This document shows, piece by piece, positions 46,403 to 55,600 of a stretch of 64,000 nucleotides of DNA; positions within the stretch are counted from its first letter, which is position 1, and every line of letters starts with the position of its first letter. Under the pieces are notes generated by a model that searched no databases, was not told where the DNA came from, and was given only the letters and a program-made list of their open reading frames with translations. The stretch is from an uncultured Bacteroidales bacterium. Its GTDB lineage: Bacteria; Bacteroidota; Bacteroidia; Bacteroidales; P3. The position numbers and the translations under genes were made by a program. The stretch is taken from assembly GCA_900315935.1 (NCBI GenBank), contig ONBB01000007.1:50446-114445 (forward strand), given 5' to 3'.

Positions 46403-49400
46403 TTATGTTGTTTGATTGTTTTCAAGAATTAGGTTGGCCAGGCATACGGCTACCTCCTGTGGTTCCTCGCGTGGGCGCCAGGCCAGGGTGTAGCTGACTT
46501 CGGCTTTGGTTATGGTGTAGCCCTTCTGTTGCCATTCGTCCAGCTGCTTGCGCTTGGCTTTGGATAGGTAGGCAATGTGTTCGCCGTGTTGTGAGACGAG
46601 GTAGCCATTGGTGTATTGCAATGGATCACCGCTGCGCAGGCGTAGTACGGACTCTTTATGCTCTTTGAAATAGTCTAACCATACGTCGCGCATGGTGAGG
46701 CTGACCGCGATATCGCTCTCTGGCAGGCTTGTGTTGGCATAGATGTATAGGTTGTGGCGTGCGCGGGTGATGCCTACGTATGATGTGCGCAGGTCTTCGG
46801 GACTGGCGGTTTCGGGGTCGGTGAGGAAGAGGTGTACCGTGTCGAACTCACGACCCTTGGCCTTGTGGATGGTGCTGATAAATACGCTGTCGGCCTCGGA
46901 AGCCAGAAAGTCTTCTACATCGCTCTCCAGCAGGAATTGGCGCAGGTCGCTGCGGTAGTAGTTCTTGTTGGTGCGCTCGTATTGGTCCCAGAAGCGGTGC
47001 ATGGTGGGCAGCAGTCGACTGGTGGCGTAGCGCTCGCAGGTGCGCTCTTTGGCGGTTTGCCAGCGCCCATGGTCGATGGAAGTGTTGTCGCCGTCTAGTT
47101 GTTTCATAAAGTAGCGCACCTCGGCGAGGTTGATGAGGTGGAATCCGCCGCCCGATTGAGCGAGCGTGGTGTGGATGCCTTGCCGCTCCAGCAGGTAAGA
47201 CACCTGGAGGGCTTGCTCGTTGGTACGGGTAAGGATGGCGGTGGTGCCGCGAGGGGGGGCGTTGAATGTAGCGCATTGGAAGTTGGCTGATTTTTCCACC
47301 AGCCCCGCCTCTTGGCTCACGGCCATGATGGGGTTGTCTTTCATGCGTTCGGGGATGCGCTGTACGAATCGGTTGGCAAAGTCGACAATGGCCCGGTCTG
47401 ACCGGTAGTTGTCTGTCATTTCGTAGAGGGTGGCACTGTGTTCGGTGATGAGGGAGCGCATGTGCTCGGAGGAGCTGCCTCTGAAGTCGAAAATGTTTTG
47501 GTCGTCGTCGCCGACAGCGATGACGCGCATCTCTTCGTTGAACTGCAACAGGGCTTTGACCAGGCGGAAGTCATCGGCACCCATATCTTGTGCTTCGTCG
47601 ATGACGAGTACGCTCTTGGCGATTTTGGATTCCTCCACCTCACCGTTCTCAATCATTTCTGCTGCACGGCTCACCACGCTGTCGGCCTCTTCGAGCGACC
47701 CTTGTCGGCCGAGCAGGTCGAAGGCGTAGGAGTGGAACGTCTTGATGGTAACGAAATGGGCTGCATTGTCCACCATCTCCATCAGTCGAAGCTTGAACTC
47801 GGTTGCCGCGACGCGGGAGAAAGTGAGCATCAGCAACTGCTCGTGTTTCACGTCTTCGAGCAGCAAGAGCGACGCTAACTTGTGCACCAGCACGCGTGTC
47901 TTGCCGCTGCCCGGGCCGGCTGCCACCACAATGCGGAGAGATTCCTTGTCGTTGATGATATCCAACTGTTTTGGGGAGAGGTCTCCGAATATCTTGTTGT
48001 ATCTTCCAGGAGTGATGTTTCTGCCAATTTGAGCCTTGCGTTCTCCCTTGAAGTACTTGGTGATAAACTCCTTGTAGTCCAGCATGAAATAGTCGCTGAC
48101 GTAGCGTAGTGCTGCGTCGTAGTCTCGCACCATCATGTTGGCATACTCGCCCACAATGTGTATCTGCTGTATGCGCTGCCGATAAAACTCGTCGAGCAGG
48201 CGGTAGTGTTCCTTGGTATAGCGTGCGCGGCGCTCCACTTCGCGGCGGAGCTGCATGGTGTTGTAGATGACCAGGAATCCGCCCTCGAGTTTCAGCAGCC
48301 CTGTCTTGCTGAGATAGAGTAGCGCCTCCTCCATGTCGGAGATTGTAGGCTGTTCTGTCAGGGAGAGTTGGGTGTTGTATTGTTTGAGCAGTTCGACCAG
48401 CGAGAAGGAGACGAGCTCCGTATCGCCACTGCTCTTTCGGGCAAAGAGCGTGTCCACCACAAAGCGACAGAGCCCTGCCCGTTGCTCGAGGCGTTTGAGG
48501 GTGGCTTCCATGCTCACCTGCAGGCGCAAGGCTGCGCTGTCGCTGAAGGAATGTTCTTCTTTGCGCACGTAGCCTTTGAGACTGAGGTAGAGGAGCAGTG
48601 TCTTGATGCGGCGCACAGTGCAGAATGACAGCCCTGCTCCGAGTGCATTCTCATTCAATTGTTTGTAGTTGAGTTCACGGAACTCTTCGCCCAGATGCAT
48701 CAATAGGAACTGCTCTAGTCGCAGGGTATTCTCCAATTCGCGCCGGGTGGTGCTCTTGGAGTTCCATGCCTGCATATCCCGGCTGTCGGCCAGAATGCCC
48801 TCTTGCCGCATCAGGTTGACGTTGCGGATGACGGTTTCTTTCGTCATACCCAGTATGTCTGCCAAATAGTCGATGCGACTTTCGGCCTCGTCTTGGTTTG
48901 CTGTGGTGGTGCGCCGACTGATGAGGGAGCCGATGATGCGTGCCGCTTCTTCTCGTGTTGCCTCGTCGAAGAGTGGCGAAAGGGACAGTCGGTGGCGAGC
49001 TTCGTCCATGGTGTTCACTGTGATGCCAGTGGCGAAGATATGAGGTGTGTTGCTTCCTCGGGTAACGAGGCCGGCATTTTCCAAAGCGGCGATGGCGGCA
49101 CCCACCCGGGTAGTCATGTCGCTGACCTCTTCGTTCCACCCTGCTTGGCGTGCAATCTCAAGTGGCGAGCAGCTGACTGTGGGTACCTTTGGGGTGAGGT
49201 CTTTGATGGCCTTCCATACCTGCTGGATTTCGCTGATGGATAGTTTTGTCTGATTGAGGAGGAGGAAATGCTTGTCGAGGTCGTTGTCGGAATATAGCAC
49301 ATAGCATTCGGCTTCCATATGTGGGTCGCGCCCTGCACGTCCGGCTTCCTGCACGTAGGCTTCCAGCGAGTCGCTGACATCGTAGTGGACTACAAGTCCC

Positions 49401-51055
49401 ACGTCCTTCTTGTCTACTCCCATGCCGAATGCCGAGGTGGCAACGATGACTTGAGCCTCGCCGCTCATGAAGGCTTCCTGGTTTCTGATTTTGTCGGCGG
49501 CATCCATTTTACCGTTGAAGGGCAGGGCGCGTATGCCGTCGGCGCGCAGGTGGGCTGATATTTCGCGGGTACGCTTGGTTCGGCTCACATAGACAATGGT
49601 GGGGCATTCATGTCCAAGGATAAGCGACCGCAGATGGTTGTATTTCTCGTCGTCTGTCTCGGCATGGATGACGGAATAGTGTAGGTTTTCGCGTTCGGCA
49701 CTGGCGGCAAATATTCTCAACTCCAAACCCAGTTTCTCGCGGAAATAGTCGCAGATGTCGCTGACTACTTTCTGCTTGGCTGTGGCTGTAAAGCAACTGA
49801 CAGCGATGGGCTGTTGCTGGCATTTCTGCTCCTGCAGGTTGCGGATGAAGTCGCCGATATAAAGGTAGTCAGGGCGGAAGTCTTGTCCCCAAGCCGAGAA
49901 GCAGTGAGCCTCGTCAATGACGAAACGCACGACGTTGCGCCCTAGCAGTAGCCGTTCGATGGTTTTGTTGCGTAGCATTTCGGGGGCTATATAGAGCAGG
50001 TTGGCATTGCCCTCGGCCACTTGTTGAACTGCGGTGGCACGCTCTATCGGGTCAAGCAGGCCATTGATGGTAACGGCATCGCTTATGCCTCGTTCGGCAA
50101 GGTTGTCCACTTGGTCCTTCATCAGGCTCTGCAGTGGAGATATGACCACCGTCAGGCCGTGTGTGTTGCGTCCAGCCATGAGCGCCGGTAGCTGGAATGT
50201 CAGGCTTTTTCCGCCACCAGTGGGGAAGATGCATAGCAGCGACTCGCCTTCAATGGCGGCCTCCACTGCCTGTTGCTGCATATTTTTGCCGTCAAAGAGG
50301 CGGAAGTCGTTGTATCCGAAGAACTCGCGCAAGCCATGGTGTGCATCCAGATGCTGTTTGCAATATTCACATTCTCCGCATGGCGTGTTGCGCAAAAAGT
50401 TCATTACATTGGCTACTTTAGGATAGTTGCGCAGCACCCAGGCAGGCGTGATGCTCATCATGTCGTCAGCGCCAATAACGGCCAGAGTATAGGCCAATTC
50501 TACGGGGTATCGCTTGGCTACTGCTGCGAGATTGGTATGAGTGCAGATACGCTCTGCGTATTCTTGCCGAATGGCATCAACCAGTGGCTGGCCACTGATT
50601 GCTGGTTGCTGACCGATGTATGCAAAGAATCCTGTAAACTCTTTGATGCCAGAGAGCAGTCCGCGGTAGATGGCCTGCCGCCTGGGGGGCAACCTCTGCC
50701 ATGCGGACACTTCGTCATAGAACAAGTCGCGTGCTTTCTGTGCATCGTTCACAGGGTTGTTCAATTCATCGACTTGCAACTTGTCGTCCTTCACCAACCG
50801 GTGGTATGGCTTATTGGGAAACAGTAGTGGCGAGAGATGGAGCGTGTCGATAAAGATATGGTTGCCATTGATTGCTGTGTATTTCAGGTCGAACCCGATG
50901 ATATTGTGGCCACAGACAGTTTTGCATGGATCCACAAAGGCCAGGAACTCCTCTCTGTTGTGAGTATGCAAAACTGCCCCGTTTTCGCGTACAGCTCCGT
51001 AGTCCTGTACTTTTTTGCTTTGGATGCTGACCTCTGTATCGATAAATACAATCAT
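46403..51055 (-). CDS. Exonuclease-RecQ-UvrD helicase fusion
   Basis: A 1550-residue protein with three nuclease/helicase parts in one frame. Residues 1-150: DnaQ-like 3'-5' exonuclease (IVFIDTEVSIQ with DTE; CGHNIIGFDLKY; NNPVNDAQKARDLF). About 250-600: RecQ-type superfamily 2 helicase, Walker A FPTGGGKSLTF (near 277) and FVIDEAHCFSAWGQDFRPDY (near 380), then zinc/winged-helix-like segments. About 1035-1530: UvrD/Rep-type superfamily 1 helicase, Walker A AAGPGSGKTRVL (near 1044), LVIDEAQDM, GDDDQNIFDFRG and SYVGITRARHNLYIY. Third codon positions look less GC-rich than in its neighbours. A consensus promoter precedes it. Role (repair, recombination or defence) is unknown. Confidence 0.88.
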   Translation of the reverse strand: MIVFIDTEVSIQSKKVQDYGAVRENGAVLHTHNREEFLAFVDPCKTVCGHNIIGFDLKYTAINGNHIFIDTLHLSPLLFPNKPYHRLVKDDKLQVDELNNPVNDAQKARDLFYDEVSAWQRLPPRRQAIYRGLLSGIKEFTGFFAYIGQQPAISGQPLVDAIRQEYAERICTHTNLAAVAKRYPVELAYTLAVIGADDMMSITPAWVLRNYPKVANVMNFLRNTPCGECEYCKQHLDAHHGLREFFGYNDFRLFDGKNMQQQAVEAAIEGESLLCIFPTGGGKSLTFQLPALMAGRNTHGLTVVISPLQSLMKDQVDNLAERGISDAVTINGLLDPIERATAVQQVAEGNANLLYIAPEMLRNKTIERLLLGRNVVRFVIDEAHCFSAWGQDFRPDYLYIGDFIRNLQEQKCQQQPIAVSCFTATAKQKVVSDICDYFREKLGLELRIFAASAERENLHYSVIHAETDDEKYNHLRSLILGHECPTIVYVSRTKRTREISAHLRADGIRALPFNGKMDAADKIRNQEAFMSGEAQVIVATSAFGMGVDKKDVGLVVHYDVSDSLEAYVQEAGRAGRDPHMEAECYVLYSDNDLDKHFLLLNQTKLSISEIQQVWKAIKDLTPKVPTVSCSPLEIARQAGWNEEVSDMTTRVGAAIAALENAGLVTRGSNTPHIFATGITVNTMDEARHRLSLSPLFDEATREEAARIIGSLISRRTTTANQDEAESRIDYLADILGMTKETVIRNVNLMRQEGILADSRDMQAWNSKSTTRRELENTLRLEQFLLMHLGEEFRELNYKQLNENALGAGLSFCTVRRIKTLLLYLSLKGYVRKEEHSFSDSAALRLQVSMEATLKRLEQRAGLCRFVVDTLFARKSSGDTELVSFSLVELLKQYNTQLSLTEQPTISDMEEALLYLSKTGLLKLEGGFLVIYNTMQLRREVERRARYTKEHYRLLDEFYRQRIQQIHIVGEYANMMVRDYDAALRYVSDYFMLDYKEFITKYFKGERKAQIGRNITPGRYNKIFGDLSPKQLDIINDKESLRIVVAAGPGSGKTRVLVHKLASLLLLEDVKHEQLLMLTFSRVAATEFKLRLMEMVDNAAHFVTIKTFHSYAFDLLGRQGSLEEADSVVSRAAEMIENGEVEESKIAKSVLVIDEAQDMGADDFRLVKALLQFNEEMRVIAVGDDDQNIFDFRGSSSEHMRSLITEHSATLYEMTDNYRSDRAIVDFANRFVQRIPERMKDNPIMAVSQEAGLVEKSANFQCATFNAPPRGTTAILTRTNEQALQVSYLLERQGIHTTLAQSGGGFHLINLAEVRYFMKQLDGDNTSIDHGRWQTAKERTCERYATSRLLPTMHRFWDQYERTNKNYYRSDLRQFLLESDVEDFLASEADSVFISTIHKAKGREFDTVHLFLTDPETASPEDLRTSYVGITRARHNLYIYANTSLPESDIAVSLTMRDVWLDYFKEHKESVLRLRSGDPLQYTNGYLVSQHGEHIAYLSKAKRKQLDEWQQKGYTITKAEVSYTLAWRPREEPQEVAVCLANLILENNQTT

Positions 51056-51078
51056 CGAGTTCTCATTTTCGCGACTGC

Positions 51079-51110
51079 AAAATTACGCATTTTCACGCAC
51101 ATGGCCAAAA
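51079..51110 (-). promoter_or_regulatory. Promoter of the exonuclease-RecQ-UvrD gene
   Basis: Minus-strand TTTG (51110-51107) and TAATTTTG (51086-51079), 20 bp apart, about 24 bp before the start codon. Confidence 0.8.
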
Positions 51111-51368
51111 ATATTTTGTTGGATGGAATAATTGTCGTATTTTCGCAGTCGGAATAAAGACATTATCGTCATGTGTACCTACAGCATAACTGTTTATGGG
51201 GAAGGGCTCGAATTTCTTATTGAATAACGTCAGGTATGAAGAAGAGTCCGACACCAAAGGGCAATTTGGTCGTTAGGCTGAAGAGGAAGTCTGCACATAA
51301 ACAGAGGCACTTGCGTTTTTGCAGGTGTCTCTGCTAGATTGTTGCAGATGAAATGATATGTGATTTTC

Positions 51369-52643
51369 TTAAGAGTGGCAGAGGCACTCGTCGAGGGTGG
51401 CGGTGAGGGCTGCCTTGTCGAGGTGCTGGCCGATGAAGACCAGTTTCTGCATGCGGTCGCCATAGGTGGTGTCCCAGTCGCGCTGTAGGTCGGGTGTGCG
51501 GGCCATGAAGTCGCGCAGTTCGTCGTCGGGCATGGTGGCGTACCACTGGCCTGTGTCGCGCAGGGAGACCTGCTTGCCGGCCTGTTCGAAGAGGTAGCAA
51601 CTGTCTGGCTCCGACGCGAACCAGCAGATGCCTTTCGCGCGGATGACACCGGCTGGCCACTGCTTGGCCACAAAATGGTCGAAGCGGCCTAGGTCGAAAG
51701 GTTTGCGGCGGTAGTAGACAAAGGTGCCGATGCCGTATTCCTCGCCGTGGTCATGCTCATGGTGGTGCTCCAATGCGTGATTGTGTGAATGCGTTATTGC
51801 GTTAGTGGCTTGCGCGTCATCGTCATCGTGGTGGTGATGATGGTGCTTTGCCTCCGCGTCAGCACTCGCGCACTCACGCATTGACGCATTAACGCAATCC
51901 TCCTCCTCGTGGTGCCCTTCGATTTCGTCTATCCAAGTGGCCGAGGTGGCCACGCGGTCGAAGTCGAACATCTTCGTGTTCAGTATCTTGTCGAAGTCTA
52001 TGTCGCAGTAGTCGCAGGGGATGATTTCGGCCTTGGGCTGGATGGCGCGGATGATTTCGCGTATGCGGCCCAGCTCGTTGGGAGCGACCTCTGATACCTT
52101 GTTCAGCAGGATGATGTTACAGAACTCTATCTGCTGGATAACGAGGTTCTCGATGTCCTCTTCGGCCAGGCCGGGCTTGAGGAGGTTTTTGCCGCTGCCG
52201 AACTCGTCCTTCATGCGCAGCGCGTCGACCACGGTAACAATGCTGTCCAGCACCGGCACGCCGTTGCGGATGTACTCGGGTCCCATGGTAGGTATGGAGC
52301 AGATGGTCTGCGCTATGGGGGCGGGCTCGCAGATGCCGCTGGCTTCGATGACGATGTAGTCGAACCGGTTTTGCGAGGTGATGTCGCGCAGTTGCTCCAC
52401 GAGGTCCATCTTCAGCGAGCAGCAGATGCAGCCGTTCTGGAGGGCCACGAGGCTGTCGTCCTTTTCGCCCACGATGCCGCCTTTGGCGATGAGGTCGGCA
52501 TCGATGTTCACTTCGCCCAGGTCGTTGACGATGACAGCGAACTTGATGCCGCGGCGGTTGTTGAGTATGCGGTTCAGCAGGGTGGTCTTGCCGCTACCGA
52601 GGTAGCCGGTGAGCAGCAAGACCGGAAGGGCTTGAATGTTCAT
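51369..52643 (-). CDS. CobW/COG0523-family metal-chaperone GTPase
   Basis: A 424-residue G3E GTPase. P-loop GYLGSGKT (13-20), metal-binding CxCC motif C72-I-C74-C75 in NGCICCSLK, and EASGICEPAPIAQ. An inserted region (about 245-300) holds a run of six His and four Asp followed by HSHNHALEHHHEHDHG; both ends of this insert are encoded by inverted 8-bp tandem arrays. The C-terminal CobW_C domain follows. Members supply zinc, cobalt or other metals to client proteins; the metal cannot be decided here. It starts 9 bp after purL, in the acyltransferase-purL-cobW operon. The 310 bp downstream hold only a hairpin (about 51301-51335). Confidence 0.9.
   Translation of the reverse strand: MNIQALPVLLLTGYLGSGKTTLLNRILNNRRGIKFAVIVNDLGEVNIDADLIAKGGIVGEKDDSLVALQNGCICCSLKMDLVEQLRDITSQNRFDYIVIEASGICEPAPIAQTICSIPTMGPEYIRNGVPVLDSIVTVVDALRMKDEFGSGKNLLKPGLAEEDIENLVIQQIEFCNIILLNKVSEVAPNELGRIREIIRAIQPKAEIIPCDYCDIDFDKILNTKMFDFDRVATSATWIDEIEGHHEEEDCVNASMRECASADAEAKHHHHHHDDDDAQATNAITHSHNHALEHHHEHDHGEEYGIGTFVYYRRKPFDLGRFDHFVAKQWPAGVIRAKGICWFASEPDSCYLFEQAGKQVSLRDTGQWYATMPDDELRDFMARTPDLQRDWDTTYGDRMQKLVFIGQHLDKAALTATLDECLCHS
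51773..51804. repeat. In-frame tandem 8-bp array (4 units), downstream side of the His-rich loop
   Basis: ATGCGTGA, TTGTGTGA, ATGCGTTA, TTGCGTTA. It is in inverted orientation relative to 51863-51894. Confidence 0.9.
51863..51894. repeat. In-frame tandem 8-bp array (4 units), upstream side of the His-rich loop
   Basis: CACTCGCG, CACTCACG, CATTGACG, CATTAACG: the inverted counterpart of 51773-51804. Confidence 0.9.
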
Positions 52644-52652
52644 GGTCGCCTG

Positions 52653-55600
52653 CTATTTGAAGTATTCCACGCCGGACTCGAAGATGAGCTGGTCGTCGTT
52701 GCCGTAGATGTTCATGGCGCTGCCTTTGCTGCGACGCTCCGAGTGGCCCATCTTGCCCAGCACGCGGCCGTCGGGGCTGGTGATGCCCTCGATGGCGCAG
52801 TAGCTGCCGTTGAGGTTGTATTCTTCGTCCATCGTCAGATTGCCCTGCAGGTCGACATACTGCGTGGCTACCTGGCCGTTGGCGAAGAGGCGGTCGAGCC
52901 ACTCCTGCGGTGCCACGAAGCGGCCTTCGCCGTGCGACATGGGGATGGAGTAGACTCCGCCCAGCTCAGCCTTGCGCAGCCAGGGGCTGAGGTTGGAGCT
53001 GACGCGTGTGTAGGCTATCTTGCTTTGGTGGCGGCCGATGGTGTTGAAGGTCAGCGTGGGCGCGTCTTCAGCCTGCGGACGTATTTCGCCGTAGGGCACG
53101 AGGCCCAGCTTCACCAGTGCCTGGAAGCCGTTGCAGATGCCGAGCATCAGGCCGTCGCGCTTGTTGAGCAGTTCCATCACGGCGTCGGCAATCTTCGGGT
53201 TGCGGAAGACGCTGGTGATGAATTTGGCGCTGCCTTCGGGCTCGTCGCCGGCGCTGAAGCCGCCGGGAATCATGATGATTTGGCTGCGGCGGATGGCCTC
53301 GACGTAGGCATCCACGCTCTCGCGTATCTGCTGGCCGTTCTGGTTGCGGAACACGATGATTTCGCTCTCGGCACCGGCGCGGTGGAAGGCGCGGGCGCTG
53401 TCGTATTCGCAGTTGGTGCCGGGGAAGGCGGGGATGAAAACCTTCGGTTTAGTGGAATGTTGAATGTTGAATGTTGAATGTTTTTTGGGTGCTGGAGCAT
53501 CGAAGAGAGTGCTTTCCACTTTGCACTTTCCGCTTTCCGCTTGCGTGGTGCGGGTGGGGAATACGTTTTCGAGGGGCTTTTGCCAGGCTGCGAGGGCCTC
53601 CTCGAGGCATATCTTCTCGCCAGCCATCTCGAAGACGGGCTCGGCGATGACTTCGCCGATTTCTCTGCAGCGGAACGGCAGATTGTCGGCCGAGGCCACC
53701 TCTACCACGATGTTGCCGTAGTGCTTCTCGGTCAACTCCTCACTCCTCACTCCATACTTCTCGCTGAAGCGGACGCCCAGCTTGTTGCCGAAGGCCATCT
53801 TGCTGACCGCCTCGATGAGGCCGCCGAAGCCCACCACATAGGCCGAGCGCACCTGGCCGTTCTCGATGGCCTTGCGCAGCGCAGCGTATTGGTTCTGTGC
53901 GTCTTGGTAGTCGGGCATTTGGAATTCGTCCTGCTTCACGTCGAGCAATACAAGGCGGTTGCCTGCAGCTTTCAGTTCGGGCGTGATGACATGTTGCAGG
54001 TCGCTGATGCCCACGGCGAAGGAGCAAAGCGTGGGCGGCACGTCGATGTCGTTGAAGGTGCCGCTCATCGAGTCCTTGCCGCCGATGGAGGGCAGTTTGA
54101 GACCCATCTGGGCGTGGTAGGCGCCGAGCAGGGCGCTGAAAGGCTCGCCCCAGCGGTAGGGGTCGGTGCCCAGTTTCTTGAAATATTCCTGGAAGGTGAG
54201 GCGCACACGGCTCGCGTCGCCACCGGCGGCGGCGATTTTGGCCACGCTGTTCACCACGTTCCAGGCCGCGCCGTGGAAGGGGCTCCACGACATCAGGTAG
54301 GGGTCGAGACCGTAGGACATGATGGTTACGGTGTCGCACTTGCCGTCGAGCAACGGCAACTTGCCGATCATGCTCTGCGTGGGCGTCAACTGGTATTTGC
54401 CGCCGAAGGGCATCACCACGCTGCCGGCGCCGATGCTGCTGTCGAACATCTCCACCAGCCCCTTCTGAGAGCATACGTTGAGGTCGGCGAGGGTCTTGAG
54501 CCAGAGGTCTTTAAGATTATTCTGAATGTTCTGAATATTCAGATTACTCAGATTATTCAGATTATTCTGAATGGGCATCTTGACCTTGACGCTGGTCTCC
54601 TGATGCGCGCCATTGGTGTCGATGAAGCGGCGGCTGAGGTTGACTATCTCTTTGCCGCGCCAGCTGATGACCATGCGGGGCTCCTCGGTAACGGTGGCCA
54701 CGACGGTGGCTTCGAGGTTCTCCTCGTCGGCGTATCGGAGCATCTGGTCCACGTCCTTGGGGTCGACCACCACGGCCATGCGCTCCTGGCTTTCGCTGAT
54801 GGCCAGCTCGGTGCCGTCGAGGCCGGCATATTTCTTGGGCACGCGGTCGAGGTTGATCTGCAGGCCGTCGGCCAGCTCGCCGATGGCCACGCTCACGCCG
54901 CCGGCGCCGAAGTCGTTGCACTTCTTGATAAGTGAAGACACCTCCTCGCGGCGGAACAGGCGCTGTATCTTGCGCTCGGTGGGGGCGTTGCCTTTCTGCA
55001 CCTCGGCGCCGCAGGTGGTGAGGCTGGCCGTGGTGTGGCTCTTGCTCGAGCCTGTGGCGCCGCCGCAGCCGTCGCGGCCGGTGCGGCCGCCGAGCAGGAT
55101 GATGATGTCGCCCGGGTCGCTGGTCAGTCGCTTCACAGCCCGGCGCGGGGCGGCGGCGATAACGGCGCCGATTTCCATGCGCTTGGCCACGTAGTTGGGG
55201 TGGTAAATCTCACTGACCAAGCCGGTTGCAAGGCCGATTTGGTTGCCGTAGCTGCTGTAGCCGTGGGCGGCGGTGGTAACGATTTTGCGCTGCGGCAGCT
55301 TGCCCGGCAGGGTCTCGTCGAGGGGGCGCGTGGGGTCGGCGGCGCCGGTTACACGCATGGCCTGGTAGACGTAGGTGCGGCCGCTCAGCGGGTCGCGGAT
55401 GCAGCCGCCGAGGCAGGTGGCCGCGCCGCCAAAGGGCTCGATTTCAGTGGGATGGTTGTGGGTCTCGTTCTTGAAGTTGATGAGCCACTCCTCCTCCACG
55501 CCGTCGATTTTGACGGGCACCACGATGGAGCAGGCGTTGATTTCGTCGCTCGGCTCCTGGTCGTCCAGGATGCCGGCCTTCTTGAGCCGCTTGGCGGCCA

